DNA of 34,638 nucleotides from an uncultured Cellvibrionales bacterium (GTDB taxonomy: Bacteria; Pseudomonadota; Gammaproteobacteria; Pseudomonadales; Porticoccaceae), in the NCBI GenBank assembly GCA_913062605.1, contig CAJXWQ010000021.1, forward strand, positions 1 to 34,638, in the 5' to 3' direction. Of this stretch, positions 12,698 through 20,020 are shown one piece after another. Positions within the stretch are counted from its first letter, which is position 1, and each line of letters begins with the position of its first letter. Under the pieces are notes generated by a model. It was not told where the DNA came from, ran no database searches, and saw nothing but the letters and a program-made list of their open reading frames with translations. A program made the position numbers and the translations under genes.

Positions 12698-13717
12698 ATG
12701 GCAGCACCAAATAAAATTGCAGTACTAGGTGGAGGCAGTTTTGGGACTGCCATCGCAAATATGATTGCCGCGAACGGCCATGATGTTGTGCTGTGGATGC
12801 GTGACGAAGACAATGCCGAGCAGTGTACTCAAACCCGTGAGAATGCCCGATACCTGCCCGGTTATCGCCTTGAACCTACACTTAAATTTTCATCCAACTT
12901 GGAAGAGAGTCTGAAAGGCTGCCAGACGGTATTCTTTTCCGTCCCCAGTAAAGCCTTCCGACACTTGGCTCAGGAGGCAAATACTCATATCGCCCCTGAT
13001 ACCAAAGTAATTAGTACTGCCAAGGGTATTGAAGCGCATACCTTTAAATTAATGAGTGAAATTCTTGAAGACGAGCTTCCTCAAGCTAGGATTGGTGTGA
13101 TCAGCGGTCCGAATTTAGCCAAGGAAATCACCCAAAAAGCCATTACTGCTACGGTTATTGCCAGTGCTGATGAATCTCTCTGTAAAGAGGTGCAAGCGCT
13201 ACTTAGTTCCCAATACTTTAGGGTGTATGCCAACAATGACCGCTTTGGAGTAGAACTGGCAGGTGCACTCAAAAACATCTACGGCATTGCGGCTGGAATG
13301 TCCGCGGCCATGAAGATGGGGCAAAATACGATCAGTGTACTTATTACGCGTAGTCTTGCTGAAATGAGTCGTTTTGCCGCAAGCTTAGGCGCCAACCCTA
13401 TGACGTTTCTTGGGCTGAGTGGTGTGGGCGATTTGTATGTTACCTGTACCTCACCGCTGAGCCGTAATTTTCAGGTGGGTTATGCTTTAGGGGAGGGGCT
13501 CTCTATTGAAGAGGCCACTGAAAAAGTAGGGCAGGTTGCGGAAGGCATCAATACCACTCGGATTATCAAGGACGAGGCAGAGCAGCTGGGTATCTATATG
13601 CCATTGGTGAGCGCTCTTTACGAAACGATGTTTAACAACAAGCCAGTCCATGAAGTACTGAGTAGCCTGATGCTGGCTGAACAAAGTACTGATGTTGAAT
13701 TTACGGTGGGGGAATGA
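12698..13717 (+). CDS. gpsA: Glycerol-3-phosphate dehydrogenase [NAD(P)+]
   Basis: This cytosolic enzyme reduces dihydroxyacetone phosphate to sn-glycerol 3-phosphate, the backbone for phospholipid synthesis. It has 339 residues from ATG 12698. The NAD(P) fold motif GGGSFGTAIA is at the N-terminus, followed by FSVPSKAFR, STAKGIE and GPNLAKEI. The catalytic-lysine region is ELAGALKNIYGIAAGM, and the substrate-site motif GVGDLYVTC is present. A GTG directly before the ATG (12695) is an alternative start adding one residue. It lies 56 bases after htpG, and its stop overlaps the next gene (ATGA), so gpsA, the DUF4389 gene and probably sixA form an operon. Confidence 0.97.
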   Translation: MAAPNKIAVLGGGSFGTAIANMIAANGHDVVLWMRDEDNAEQCTQTRENARYLPGYRLEPTLKFSSNLEESLKGCQTVFFSVPSKAFRHLAQEANTHIAPDTKVISTAKGIEAHTFKLMSEILEDELPQARIGVISGPNLAKEITQKAITATVIASADESLCKEVQALLSSQYFRVYANNDRFGVELAGALKNIYGIAAGMSAAMKMGQNTISVLITRSLAEMSRFAASLGANPMTFLGLSGVGDLYVTCTSPLSRNFQVGYALGEGLSIEEATEKVGQVAEGINTTRIIKDEAEQLGIYMPLVSALYETMFNNKPVHEVLSSLMLAEQSTDVEFTVGE

Positions 13718-14148
13718 TGGAAGAACAAACTAAAACTAATTTACTGAATACTGAAACCTGGACCCGCCTACTATATATGCTGGTGTTTGGGTTGTTATCA
13801 GTGGTGGCCAGGATGGTTATTTGGGTTGTTGCCATCTTACAGTTTCTTCTTGTACTGGTGACGGGCACTGGCAATGATAACCTGCGTGATTTAGGGCAGG
13901 GAACCTCGAAATGGGCCTATCAGACATTTTTATTTCTCACCTTTAACAGCGATGATAAGCCATTCCCATTTTCAGACTGGCCTGAGGTTGACGCTCTACT
14001 GACTGAAGTACTCCAGACTGATGACATCATTGAAGCCGAGTTTGTAGAGGCTGAAACTACAGAAGAACCAGCAGATGCAGATGATGTTCCTGCATTTGTC
14101 GATACTGAGGACGAACAAAACCCTCAAGATGACAATAAAGCAACGTAG
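13714..14148 (+). CDS. DUF4389 family membrane protein
   Basis: This is a protein of unknown function, 144 residues long. It has a hydrophobic N-terminal half with one or two membrane segments (about residues 18-50), followed by the motif region NDNLRDLGQGTSKWAYQTFLF and LTFNSDDKPFPFSDWP. I recognise this as the DUF4389 signature. The last 50 residues are strongly acidic (Glu/Asp-rich) and probably a disordered cytoplasmic tail. The start overlaps the gpsA stop by 4 bases (ATGA). The second ATG at 13717 has better spacing to the GGTGGGGG at 13705-13712 and may be the real start. Its place between gpsA and sixA suggests cotranscription but not a specific function. Confidence 0.85.
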   Translation: MMEEQTKTNLLNTETWTRLLYMLVFGLLSVVARMVIWVVAILQFLLVLVTGTGNDNLRDLGQGTSKWAYQTFLFLTFNSDDKPFPFSDWPEVDALLTEVLQTDDIIEAEFVEAETTEEPADADDVPAFVDTEDEQNPQDDNKAT

Positions 14149-14168
14149 CAGAGCCTCTTACTGCTCTT

Positions 14169-14624
14169 ATGGTTATTTACCTGTTGCGCCACGGCGATGC
14201 GCCCTTTGATTCATCCTGTGGCGAGCGTTCATTATCGGCTCAGGGTAAAACCGATACTCGCCATGTGGTTCAACAATACCTTCATGAGTTATCCCAGCTA
14301 CAATTAATTCTTTGCAGTCCAACTCTTCGAGCCAGACAAACACTTAAAATCCTCACTGAGACGCTAAACTATCAAGGAGAATTACTGTTTGAGGATGCCC
14401 TGCGTTCAGAAGGGCAGCTCAGTGCAGTGGAACACTGTGTTGATGCTCTCGATACTAATCAGATCTTACTTCTGAGTCATCAGCCATTGATTGGTCAGAT
14501 ATTGGAATACTTAACGGATAAGCCTGGAATAGGGTGGTCAATGGACACCAGTTCCCTTGTCTGTCTGGACGCCATTGCTTTTAGCCGGGGTTGTGCTGAT
14601 ATGAAGTGGTTAACGCACCCCTAA
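14169..14624 (+). CDS. sixA: Phosphohistidine phosphatase SixA
   Basis: This is a small histidine-phosphatase-superfamily enzyme. In E. coli SixA removes phosphate from phosphohistidine proteins such as the nitrogen-PTS protein NPr and, in earlier reports, ArcB. It has 151 residues (E. coli 161). The catalytic RHG motif has nucleophile His8 (LLRHGDAP). The supporting arginine region is CSPTLRARQT (about 49-58), and the second active-site histidine is His104 in LLSHQPLIG. The lack of a larger insert separates it from phosphoglycerate mutases. It starts 20 bases after the DUF4389 gene. No strong ribosome-binding site is visible. Confidence 0.9.
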   Translation: MVIYLLRHGDAPFDSSCGERSLSAQGKTDTRHVVQQYLHELSQLQLILCSPTLRARQTLKILTETLNYQGELLFEDALRSEGQLSAVEHCVDALDTNQILLLSHQPLIGQILEYLTDKPGIGWSMDTSSLVCLDAIAFSRGCADMKWLTHP

Positions 14625-14698
14625 GAAACTCTACAACTATAGAAAGCCCTCAACTCAAACTCTTTACTACTGAGCGGGTATATCGGGTGAGGCTACAC

Positions 14699-15247
14699 CT
14701 AACAATTAATCAGTGAGAGAAATTCACTGCGAGTAGCTTGATTATCCCTAAATGAGCCAAGCATGGCAGAGGTCTTCATCACTGAATTCTGTTTTTCAAC
14801 ACCGCGCATCATCATGCACATATGCTTGGCTTCAATAATCACAGCGACACCCTGTGCACCCGTGACCTCTTCAATGGTCTTGGCAATCTGGGATACCAGT
14901 GTTTCCTGAATCTGAAGGCGACGAGCAAACATGTCGACAATACGCGCTACTTTGGATAACCCAAGCACTTTACTGTTGGGAATATAGGCGACATGACACT
15001 TGCCGATGAAGGGCAGTAGGTGATGTTCGCAGAGTGAATAGAGTTCAATATCCTTAACAATGACCATTTCGCTGGATTCCGAAGGGAACAGCGCATCATT
15101 AATAACCTCATCCAATGTTTGGTGATAACCACGGGTAAGAAACTCGAATGCTTTAGCGGCGCGTTCGGGTGTATCTACTAAGCCGGGACGAGAAGCATCC
15201 TCTCCTGTAGATTCAATAATTTGAGTGTAGCAATCAGAAATTTTCAA
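14699..15247 (-). CDS. folE: GTP cyclohydrolase I
   Basis: This zinc enzyme converts GTP to 7,8-dihydroneopterin triphosphate, the first step of folate and other pterin synthesis. It has 182 residues, like the short Pseudomonas FolE proteins. Predicted zinc ligands are Cys73 and His76 in the CEHHLLP motif and Cys144 in HMCMMMRG. The 71-residue spacing between the two Cys equals that in E. coli. The start is TTG (complement of 15245-15247): an in-frame stop lies four codons upstream, and the TTG aligns with family N-termini. AGAG lies about 8 bases upstream. It is transcribed divergently from prmB and convergently with sixA. Confidence 0.96.
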   Translation of the reverse strand: MKISDCYTQIIESTGEDASRPGLVDTPERAAKAFEFLTRGYHQTLDEVINDALFPSESSEMVIVKDIELYSLCEHHLLPFIGKCHVAYIPNSKVLGLSKVARIVDMFARRLQIQETLVSQIAKTIEEVTGAQGVAVIIEAKHMCMMMRGVEKQNSVMKTSAMLGSFRDNQATRSEFLSLINC

Positions 15248-15340
15248 TATTCGTCTCTAGGAAAACGTTAATAGTTTGGGTGCATAACCGTACGTCAGCC
15301 CACCATAAACGTAAAGCCATTTATCTACAGTGTCGGTACA

Positions 15341-16261
15341 ATGCGCGCTATGCAAAACACGCCAGAAAACCTGATAGTTGTTGGTGATTATATTCAAAGA
15401 GGGGCTGATTTATTTGATCAAGCCGGCCTCTATTATGGCCATGGGACTGACAATGCCTGGGATGAATCGCTTACCCTAGTTCTATTTGCACTATCACTAC
15501 CCTGGGATTCTGAGAGCAGCATATTGGAGCGCCCGGTATCGTCCGAAGAAGCAGCCGTTATTACTCGCTTATTTGATCGACGTATAAACGAGCGACTTCC
15601 TGCGGCATACCTTACGGGCGAAGCCTGGTTTGCTGGATTTAAGTTTAGTATTGACCCGCGTGTGTTGGTGCCACGATCACCAATTGCTGAATTGATTGAA
15701 GCACAATTTCAACCTTGGCTGGTTCAGGCTCCCCGGAGTATTCTTGATCTGTGTACCGGTAGCGGTTGTATTGGTATTGCCTCTGCTCATTGTTTTCCTG
15801 AAGCCTTTGTCACACTGAGTGATATATCAACCGATGCACTGGCTGTGGCAGCACAAAATATTAAGCTCCATGAGATGGATGAACGGGTCAGCGCGATCCA
15901 TTCTGATCTATTTGTTGGACTCGGCTTACAACGATTCGACTTGATTGTTACCAACCCACCCTATGTTGATGCAAAAGACTTGGCATCCATGCCCAATGAG
16001 TATCACCATGAACCTGAAATAGGCTTGGCATCGGGAGATGATGGGCTCGATTTTACCCGCCAATTATTACTTGAAGCGGGTGAGTATTTAAATGAGCAGG
16101 GTACACTGATCGTAGAGGTCGGTAATTCATGGGAAGCCCTCGAAAAGGCATTCCCACAAGTGCCTTTTATCTGGCTCGAATTTGAGCGGGGAGGGCACGG
16201 TGTTTTCTTGATCACAGCGGAGCAACTTTCTGCACACCGAGAAGAATTTATTTCATCGTAA
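15341..16261 (+). CDS. prmB: 50S ribosomal protein L3 N5-glutamine methyltransferase
   Basis: This SAM-dependent enzyme methylates a glutamine of ribosomal protein L3. It has 306 residues (E. coli 310). The N-terminal domain includes YYGHGTDNAWDE (about 31-42). Family motif VPRSPIAELIE is near 110-120. The SAM-binding loop is LDLCTGSGCIGIA (about 135-147). The catalytic glutamine-binding NPPY is at residues 205-208. The PNEYHHEPEIGLASG stretch fits PrmB rather than PrmC. A second in-frame ATG at 15350 is a plausible start, because a -10-like TACAAT lies at 15336-15341. No ribosome-binding site is visible before either ATG. Confidence 0.96.
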   Translation: MRAMQNTPENLIVVGDYIQRGADLFDQAGLYYGHGTDNAWDESLTLVLFALSLPWDSESSILERPVSSEEAAVITRLFDRRINERLPAAYLTGEAWFAGFKFSIDPRVLVPRSPIAELIEAQFQPWLVQAPRSILDLCTGSGCIGIASAHCFPEAFVTLSDISTDALAVAAQNIKLHEMDERVSAIHSDLFVGLGLQRFDLIVTNPPYVDAKDLASMPNEYHHEPEIGLASGDDGLDFTRQLLLEAGEYLNEQGTLIVEVGNSWEALEKAFPQVPFIWLEFERGGHGVFLITAEQLSAHREEFISS

Positions 16262-16281
16262 CGACATCAGAATAATCATCG

Positions 16282-16287
16282 TATAAT
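16282..16287 (+). promoter_or_regulatory. Possible -10 element of aroC
   Basis: A perfect TATAAT lies in the prmB-aroC gap, 20 bases after the prmB stop. No good -35 is visible at the usual distance. If used, transcription would start around 16294, and the mRNA would begin with the 16-bp hairpin at 16301-16339. Confidence 0.4.
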
Positions 16288-16300
16288 ATCCACTTTCGCG

Positions 16301-16339
16301 TCCTATAGTGCTTGGCTCCGTTTGCCAAGCACTATAGGA
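16301..16339. repeat. Perfect 16-bp inverted repeat in the aroC leader
   Basis: The arms 16301-16316 and 16324-16339 are exact reverse complements, separated by a 7-base loop. There is no T run on either side, so it is not a standard intrinsic terminator. It lies 39 bases after prmB and 32 bases before the aroC ATG. It could be a 5'-end RNA hairpin, a protein-binding palindrome or a dispersed repeat unit. No second copy is visible in this window. Confidence 0.9.
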
Positions 16340-16371
16340 ACAACGCTAATATTTTGAATGTGGAAGTGTTT

Positions 16372-17475
16372 ATGTCCGGCAATACCATTGGCAAGCTGTT
16401 TACTGTGACCACTTTTGGCGAAAGCCACGGGCCTGCGCTTGGCTGTATTGTCGACGGTTGCCCCCCTGGACTTGAGTTATCCGAAGCGGACATGCAGAAA
16501 GATTTAGATCGACGCAAGCCCGGTCAGTCTCGTTATACCACTCAGCGTCAGGAAGGAGATGTGGTCAAAATACTCTCTGGCGTATTTGAAGGAAAAACCA
16601 CAGGGACACCCATTGGGCTGATCATCGAAAATACGGATCAGCGTTCCAAGGATTACTCCAACATCAAAGATCAGTTCCGGCCCGCCCATGCTGACTACAC
16701 CTACCACATGAAATATGGTTTTCGTGATTACCGTGGTGGCGGCCGTTCATCCGCCCGTGAAACGGCGATGCGAGTAGCTGCAGGTGCTATTGCCAAGAAA
16801 TACCTTGAGCAGGCCATGGGTGTTGAGGTTAAAGGGTATCTCTCACAGCTGGGTCCTATTAAGGCTGAGAAGGTGCTACTGGAAGAAGTAGGGAATAATC
16901 CCTTTTTCTGCCCTGACCCTGACAAAGTACCTGAAATGGAAGCCTTTATGCAGAAATTGCAAAAGGACGGAAACTCCATTGGTGCTCGAATTACTGTCAC
17001 AGCCACTAATGTCCCAGCGGGACTCGGTGAACCTATTTTTGACCGACTTGATGCTGAAATTGCGCACTCGCTGATGAGTATTAATGCAGTCAAGGGTGTG
17101 GAAATTGGTGCCGGGTTTGATTCTGTTGCCCAGACAGGCACTGAGCACCGAGATGAAATTACCCCCGAGGGTTTTCTCTCAAATAATGCCGGTGGCATTC
17201 TTGGCGGTATTTCATCCGGTCAAACCATCGTTGCTCACATAGCGTTGAAGCCAACGAGTAGTCTCCGCATTCCCGGGAACTCTGTGGATGTACACGGAAA
17301 TGCTATTGAGGTTATCACCAAAGGCCGCCACGACCCCTGTGTGGGTATTCGTGCTACACCTATTGCTGAGGCTATGCTGGCCATTACCCTGATGGATCAT
17401 TTCTTGCGAGACAGGGCTCAGAATGCTGATATCAATGTCAGTCCGGTGCTGAATACACAGCCAAAAACCAGTTAA
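16372..17475 (+). CDS. aroC: Chorismate synthase
   Basis: This FMN-dependent enzyme makes chorismate from 5-enolpyruvylshikimate 3-phosphate, the last shared step of aromatic amino acid, folate and quinone synthesis. It has 367 residues from ATG 16372 (E. coli 361). The signature [18 protein letters not shown] opens the protein. Further family motifs are [32 protein letters not shown] and GGISSGQ. ATG 16372 follows GGAAG at 16362-16366, 5 bases away. An upstream in-frame ATG at 16312 lies inside the inverted repeat and would add 20 atypical residues, so I rejected it. Confidence 0.98.
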   Translation: MSGNTIGKLFTVTTFGESHGPALGCIVDGCPPGLELSEADMQKDLDRRKPGQSRYTTQRQEGDVVKILSGVFEGKTTGTPIGLIIENTDQRSKDYSNIKDQFRPAHADYTYHMKYGFRDYRGGGRSSARETAMRVAAGAIAKKYLEQAMGVEVKGYLSQLGPIKAEKVLLEEVGNNPFFCPDPDKVPEMEAFMQKLQKDGNSIGARITVTATNVPAGLGEPIFDRLDAEIAHSLMSINAVKGVEIGAGFDSVAQTGTEHRDEITPEGFLSNNAGGILGGISSGQTIVAHIALKPTSSLRIPGNSVDVHGNAIEVITKGRHDPCVGIRATPIAEAMLAITLMDHFLRDRAQNADINVSPVLNTQPKTS

Positions 17476-17499
17476 CCACTAGTGGAAGGGAAGGCCCCA

Positions 17500-18651
17500 T
17501 TGTCAGTACCTTACTGGCGCCTGTCTGCCTTTTATTTTTGTTTTTTTGGTTTGCTTGGGGCGCTTTACCCCTATTGGTCCCTGTATCTAAAATCTCAAGG
17601 GTTTTCATCTGCTGATATTGGCCTTCTACTGGCCATTCCCATGGCCACTAAAATCATTGCCCCAAACCTTTGGGGATGGCTTGCCGACTACACGGGTAAA
17701 AGGCTGCTGATCATCCGTCTTGGGGCTTTGCTTTCATTTCTCTGTTTTATTGGCATCTTCATCGATCAACAATTTTGGTCCATAGCCTTAGTGCTAGCGG
17801 GCTACAGTTTCTTCTGGAACGCGATACTGCCACAGCATGAAGTTATCACTATCAGTTTCCTGCACCAACGACCTGAAACCTATAGTCGAATTCGTTTGTG
17901 GGGATCCATCGGTTTTATCATCTTTGTTCTCGGAAGCGGCTTTTGGTTTGATACTCATGATATTAAAACATTGCCAGTTATTGGCATACTGCTGTTGGCA
18001 GGTATCTTTCTCAGCAGTTTATTTGTGCCAAATCCACATCATCAACGACATGAAAAAGCCTCTCAACAGTTTGCTACAGTCCTAAAGAAACCCGTTGTCA
18101 TTGCCTTTTTGCTTGCAGGCATGCTGATGCAGGTCTCTCATGGTATTTACTACAGTTTTTTTAGTATTTACATGGAATCTTTCGGCTACAGTCGAAGTGG
18201 TATTGGTACCCTATGGTCAGTGGGTGTCATTGCCGAGGTCTGTCTTTTTATCCTGATGCATCGACTGCTGCTTCGATTCGGTGTTAGGACAATCATGCTC
18301 ACTTGTTTGGCACTTGCGACCCTGCGCTGGCTATTGATTGGTTATTGCACGGATCAACTACTACTTCTGGTGATAGCACAATGTTTCCATGCCTTTACCT
18401 TTGGTGCATTTCATGCGGCTGCGATAGATTGTATTCGTCGCTTATTTGAACCCGCAAATCAAGGAAAAGGCCAAGCTGTCTATAGTGCCTTTTGTTTTGG
18501 GGCAGGAGGTGCCCTAGGGTCGTACTTTGGTGGTCTAATCTGGGATATTCAGCCTGTGTTGGCCTTCAACTTTGGTGCCCTGGCCAGCTTTATTGCTATG
18601 CTCGTAGTCTGGCTCTGGTTAAGAGATGAAAGGCTAAAGCTCGGGGTTTAA
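17500..18651 (+). CDS. MFS transporter, HcaT (3-phenylpropionate permease)-like
   Basis: This is a major-facilitator transporter of the LacY-like MFS_1_like group that includes HcaT (YfhS). It has 383 residues from TTG 17500 and about 12 hydrophobic segments. It opens SVPYWRLSAFYFCFFGLLG, the typical start of this group. Later motifs are APNLWGWLADYTGKR in the first cytoplasmic loop and RIRLWGSIGFI. I chose TTG 17500 because GGAAGGGAAGG at 17484-17494 sits 5 bases upstream and the family N-terminus starts there. The in-frame GTG at 17482 would add six residues. The substrate cannot be read from the sequence. Its short distance to aroC (24 bases) suggests cotranscription. Confidence 0.85.
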   Translation: MSVPYWRLSAFYFCFFGLLGALYPYWSLYLKSQGFSSADIGLLLAIPMATKIIAPNLWGWLADYTGKRLLIIRLGALLSFLCFIGIFIDQQFWSIALVLAGYSFFWNAILPQHEVITISFLHQRPETYSRIRLWGSIGFIIFVLGSGFWFDTHDIKTLPVIGILLLAGIFLSSLFVPNPHHQRHEKASQQFATVLKKPVVIAFLLAGMLMQVSHGIYYSFFSIYMESFGYSRSGIGTLWSVGVIAEVCLFILMHRLLLRFGVRTIMLTCLALATLRWLLIGYCTDQLLLLVIAQCFHAFTFGAFHAAAIDCIRRLFEPANQGKGQAVYSAFCFGAGGALGSYFGGLIWDIQPVLAFNFGALASFIAMLVVWLWLRDERLKLGV

Positions 18652-18739
18652 ATGCGTTAAAATTGAATTCTTAGAACCCTATCCCCAGATGCTCACTATA
18701 TACTGTATCACTTCAAATGGTGCTGAGAAGGAGGAATGT

Positions 18740-19036
18740 ATGAAAGCGGTGTTTATTATCCTGACATTGGTTGGTTTGGCCTTGTTTTACCCAACCTATG
18801 ACTTACAGGTGAAAACGGATCTGTTTAGCGAAGATTTTTCTGTACACGAAACAGGCTTCATTACCCATAAACGCTGCCACCAAGCTGCCTTCGAAGCAAA
18901 AGTAAAATATTACCGCTGTGAGAGCAAAACCATATGGCGATCACTTTTTTCAAAAGCCTCTAGCTATGATCCAGAAATACGCCACCAAGAACCTGATGTA
19001 TTGCAAGATTTGCATTGGGATGATGATAAAGGCTAA
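18740..19036 (+). CDS. Uncharacterised membrane-anchored or exported protein, 98 aa
   Basis: I do not recognise the family. From ATG 18740 the protein has 98 residues, with a hydrophobic N-terminal segment (about 3-18) that could be a signal anchor. A charged region follows with two cysteines (Cys46 and Cys60) that could form a disulfide if periplasmic, and then an acidic tail (DLHWDDDKG). The start is supported by a strong AAGGAGG at 18728-18734, 5 bases upstream. The in-frame ATG at 18689 has no such support. It lies 88 bases after the MFS gene. Confidence 0.7.
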   Translation: MKAVFIILTLVGLALFYPTYDLQVKTDLFSEDFSVHETGFITHKRCHQAAFEAKVKYYRCESKTIWRSLFSKASSYDPEIRHQEPDVLQDLHWDDDKG

Positions 19037-19183
19037 GTAGTTACAGAACTGTAGACTATGGAAAGTTGAATCATTCTGAAGGAAATTAAATTTTACAATA
19101 ATATCGAATACTTTATTTATGACCCTCTATTTCCACGGATTAATGTCTGCTACAAAATAAATGGATAACTACAGTCGTGACCA

Positions 19184-19213
19184 TTGACAGTATTTTAGTT
19201 TTCATCAGACAAT
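19184..19213 (+). promoter_or_regulatory. Possible sigma-70 promoter of the tetR gene
   Basis: A perfect TTGACA at 19184-19189 is followed after 18 bases by GACAAT at 19208-19213 (four of six match). The predicted start is about 28 bases before the regulator ATG. The 211-base gap from 19037 to 19247 shows no other clear element. Confidence 0.5.
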
Positions 19214-19247
19214 CAGTCTCCGCTGACGAAACAAGAAATAGCACTTA

Positions 19248-19940
19248 ATGTCTAAATCCCCCGACAGCACAGACAAGATCCGCGAAAAGAAGAAGCGCTT
19301 CCTCTCGCGAGAAGAGCTCATCATTGAAAAAGCTTTATTTCTGTTAGTTCGAGATGGAATTGATAAAGTGACTGTCTCAGCTATCTCTAGGGAAGCTGGT
19401 GTTGGCAAAGGCACCGTCTATAAACACTTTCTTACCAAAACTGAAATTTTAATGCGCATTGTTCTCAACTATGAGCGCAATATCACTGAGAATCTTCGAA
19501 AGGGTATCGAAGCAACTGAAGCCGGTGACCCTGGTGCAGCTGCGCGCTCCTATTTTCAAGCTCGACTATCAAATCCAGCACTAGATCGACTGGTCCAGCA
19601 ATTGGAAGTCAAGTTACAAGGAAATGAAGAAGTAGAGGATAAGATGTTAGAACTGCATACTATGCGGCGTTCTAATATTGATGCCCTCAATATGATGATC
19701 GCGAAGCTAATTGATAAGGGCATACTTGAGGATGTTCCTCCCCATTACCATTACCTGTCTTGCTGGGCCTTAGCCCAAGGTGCAGTGGAAGCCTATTTTA
19801 ATGTCAGTTATGGCACAGATGTTGAGGACAAGGAGGATTTCCTACGATTTGTCGCCAATATTGGTATTACCATGGGGAATCATGGCCAGCTGCGAGACGA
19901 TATCCCTCCTCAGTGCTTGATCAAGCTTACCAAGCCCTAA
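19248..19940 (+). CDS. TetR/AcrR family transcriptional regulator
   Basis: This DNA-binding repressor-type protein has 230 residues. The helix-turn-helix is at about residues 42-61 (TVSAISREAGVGKGTVYKHF), followed by KTEILMRI. The C-terminal two-thirds is the ligand-binding and dimerisation domain, with no recognised ligand. A 20-residue lysine/arginine-rich extension precedes the HTH domain (KIREKKKRFLSREE). It is convergent with the ETF-QO gene, 80 bases apart. The neighbouring ETF genes suggest, but do not prove, control of fatty-acid or amino-acid oxidation. It does not resemble Pseudomonas PsrA closely. The ribosome-binding site is weak. Confidence 0.92.
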   Translation: MSKSPDSTDKIREKKKRFLSREELIIEKALFLLVRDGIDKVTVSAISREAGVGKGTVYKHFLTKTEILMRIVLNYERNITENLRKGIEATEAGDPGAAARSYFQARLSNPALDRLVQQLEVKLQGNEEVEDKMLELHTMRRSNIDALNMMIAKLIDKGILEDVPPHYHYLSCWALAQGAVEAYFNVSYGTDVEDKEDFLRFVANIGITMGNHGQLRDDIPPQCLIKLTKP

Positions 19941-19995
19941 TCAAAGCCGCACAAGACATAGACTATGCCAGGTTGGCTCCCATCACCCGATAGAA

Positions 19996-20012
19996 CCCCA
20001 CGCTCAGTGGGG
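19996..20012. terminator. Possible bidirectional terminator between tetR and ETF-QO
   Basis: A 6-bp GC-rich stem (19996-20001 with 20007-20012) with a 5-base loop lies between two convergent genes. The T tracts are poor on both strands, so the assignment is weak. Confidence 0.35.
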
Positions 20013-20020
20013 GTAATACA

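Noticed and set aside
14640..14699. Possible terminator between convergent sixA and folE
   Set aside because: Only a 4-bp stem (14686-14689 with 14696-14699) and no T tract, too weak to call.
16312..16371. Upstream extension of aroC to ATG 16312
   Set aside because: The extra 20 residues are encoded by the inverted repeat and are not part of the family. ATG 16372 has a good ribosome-binding site.
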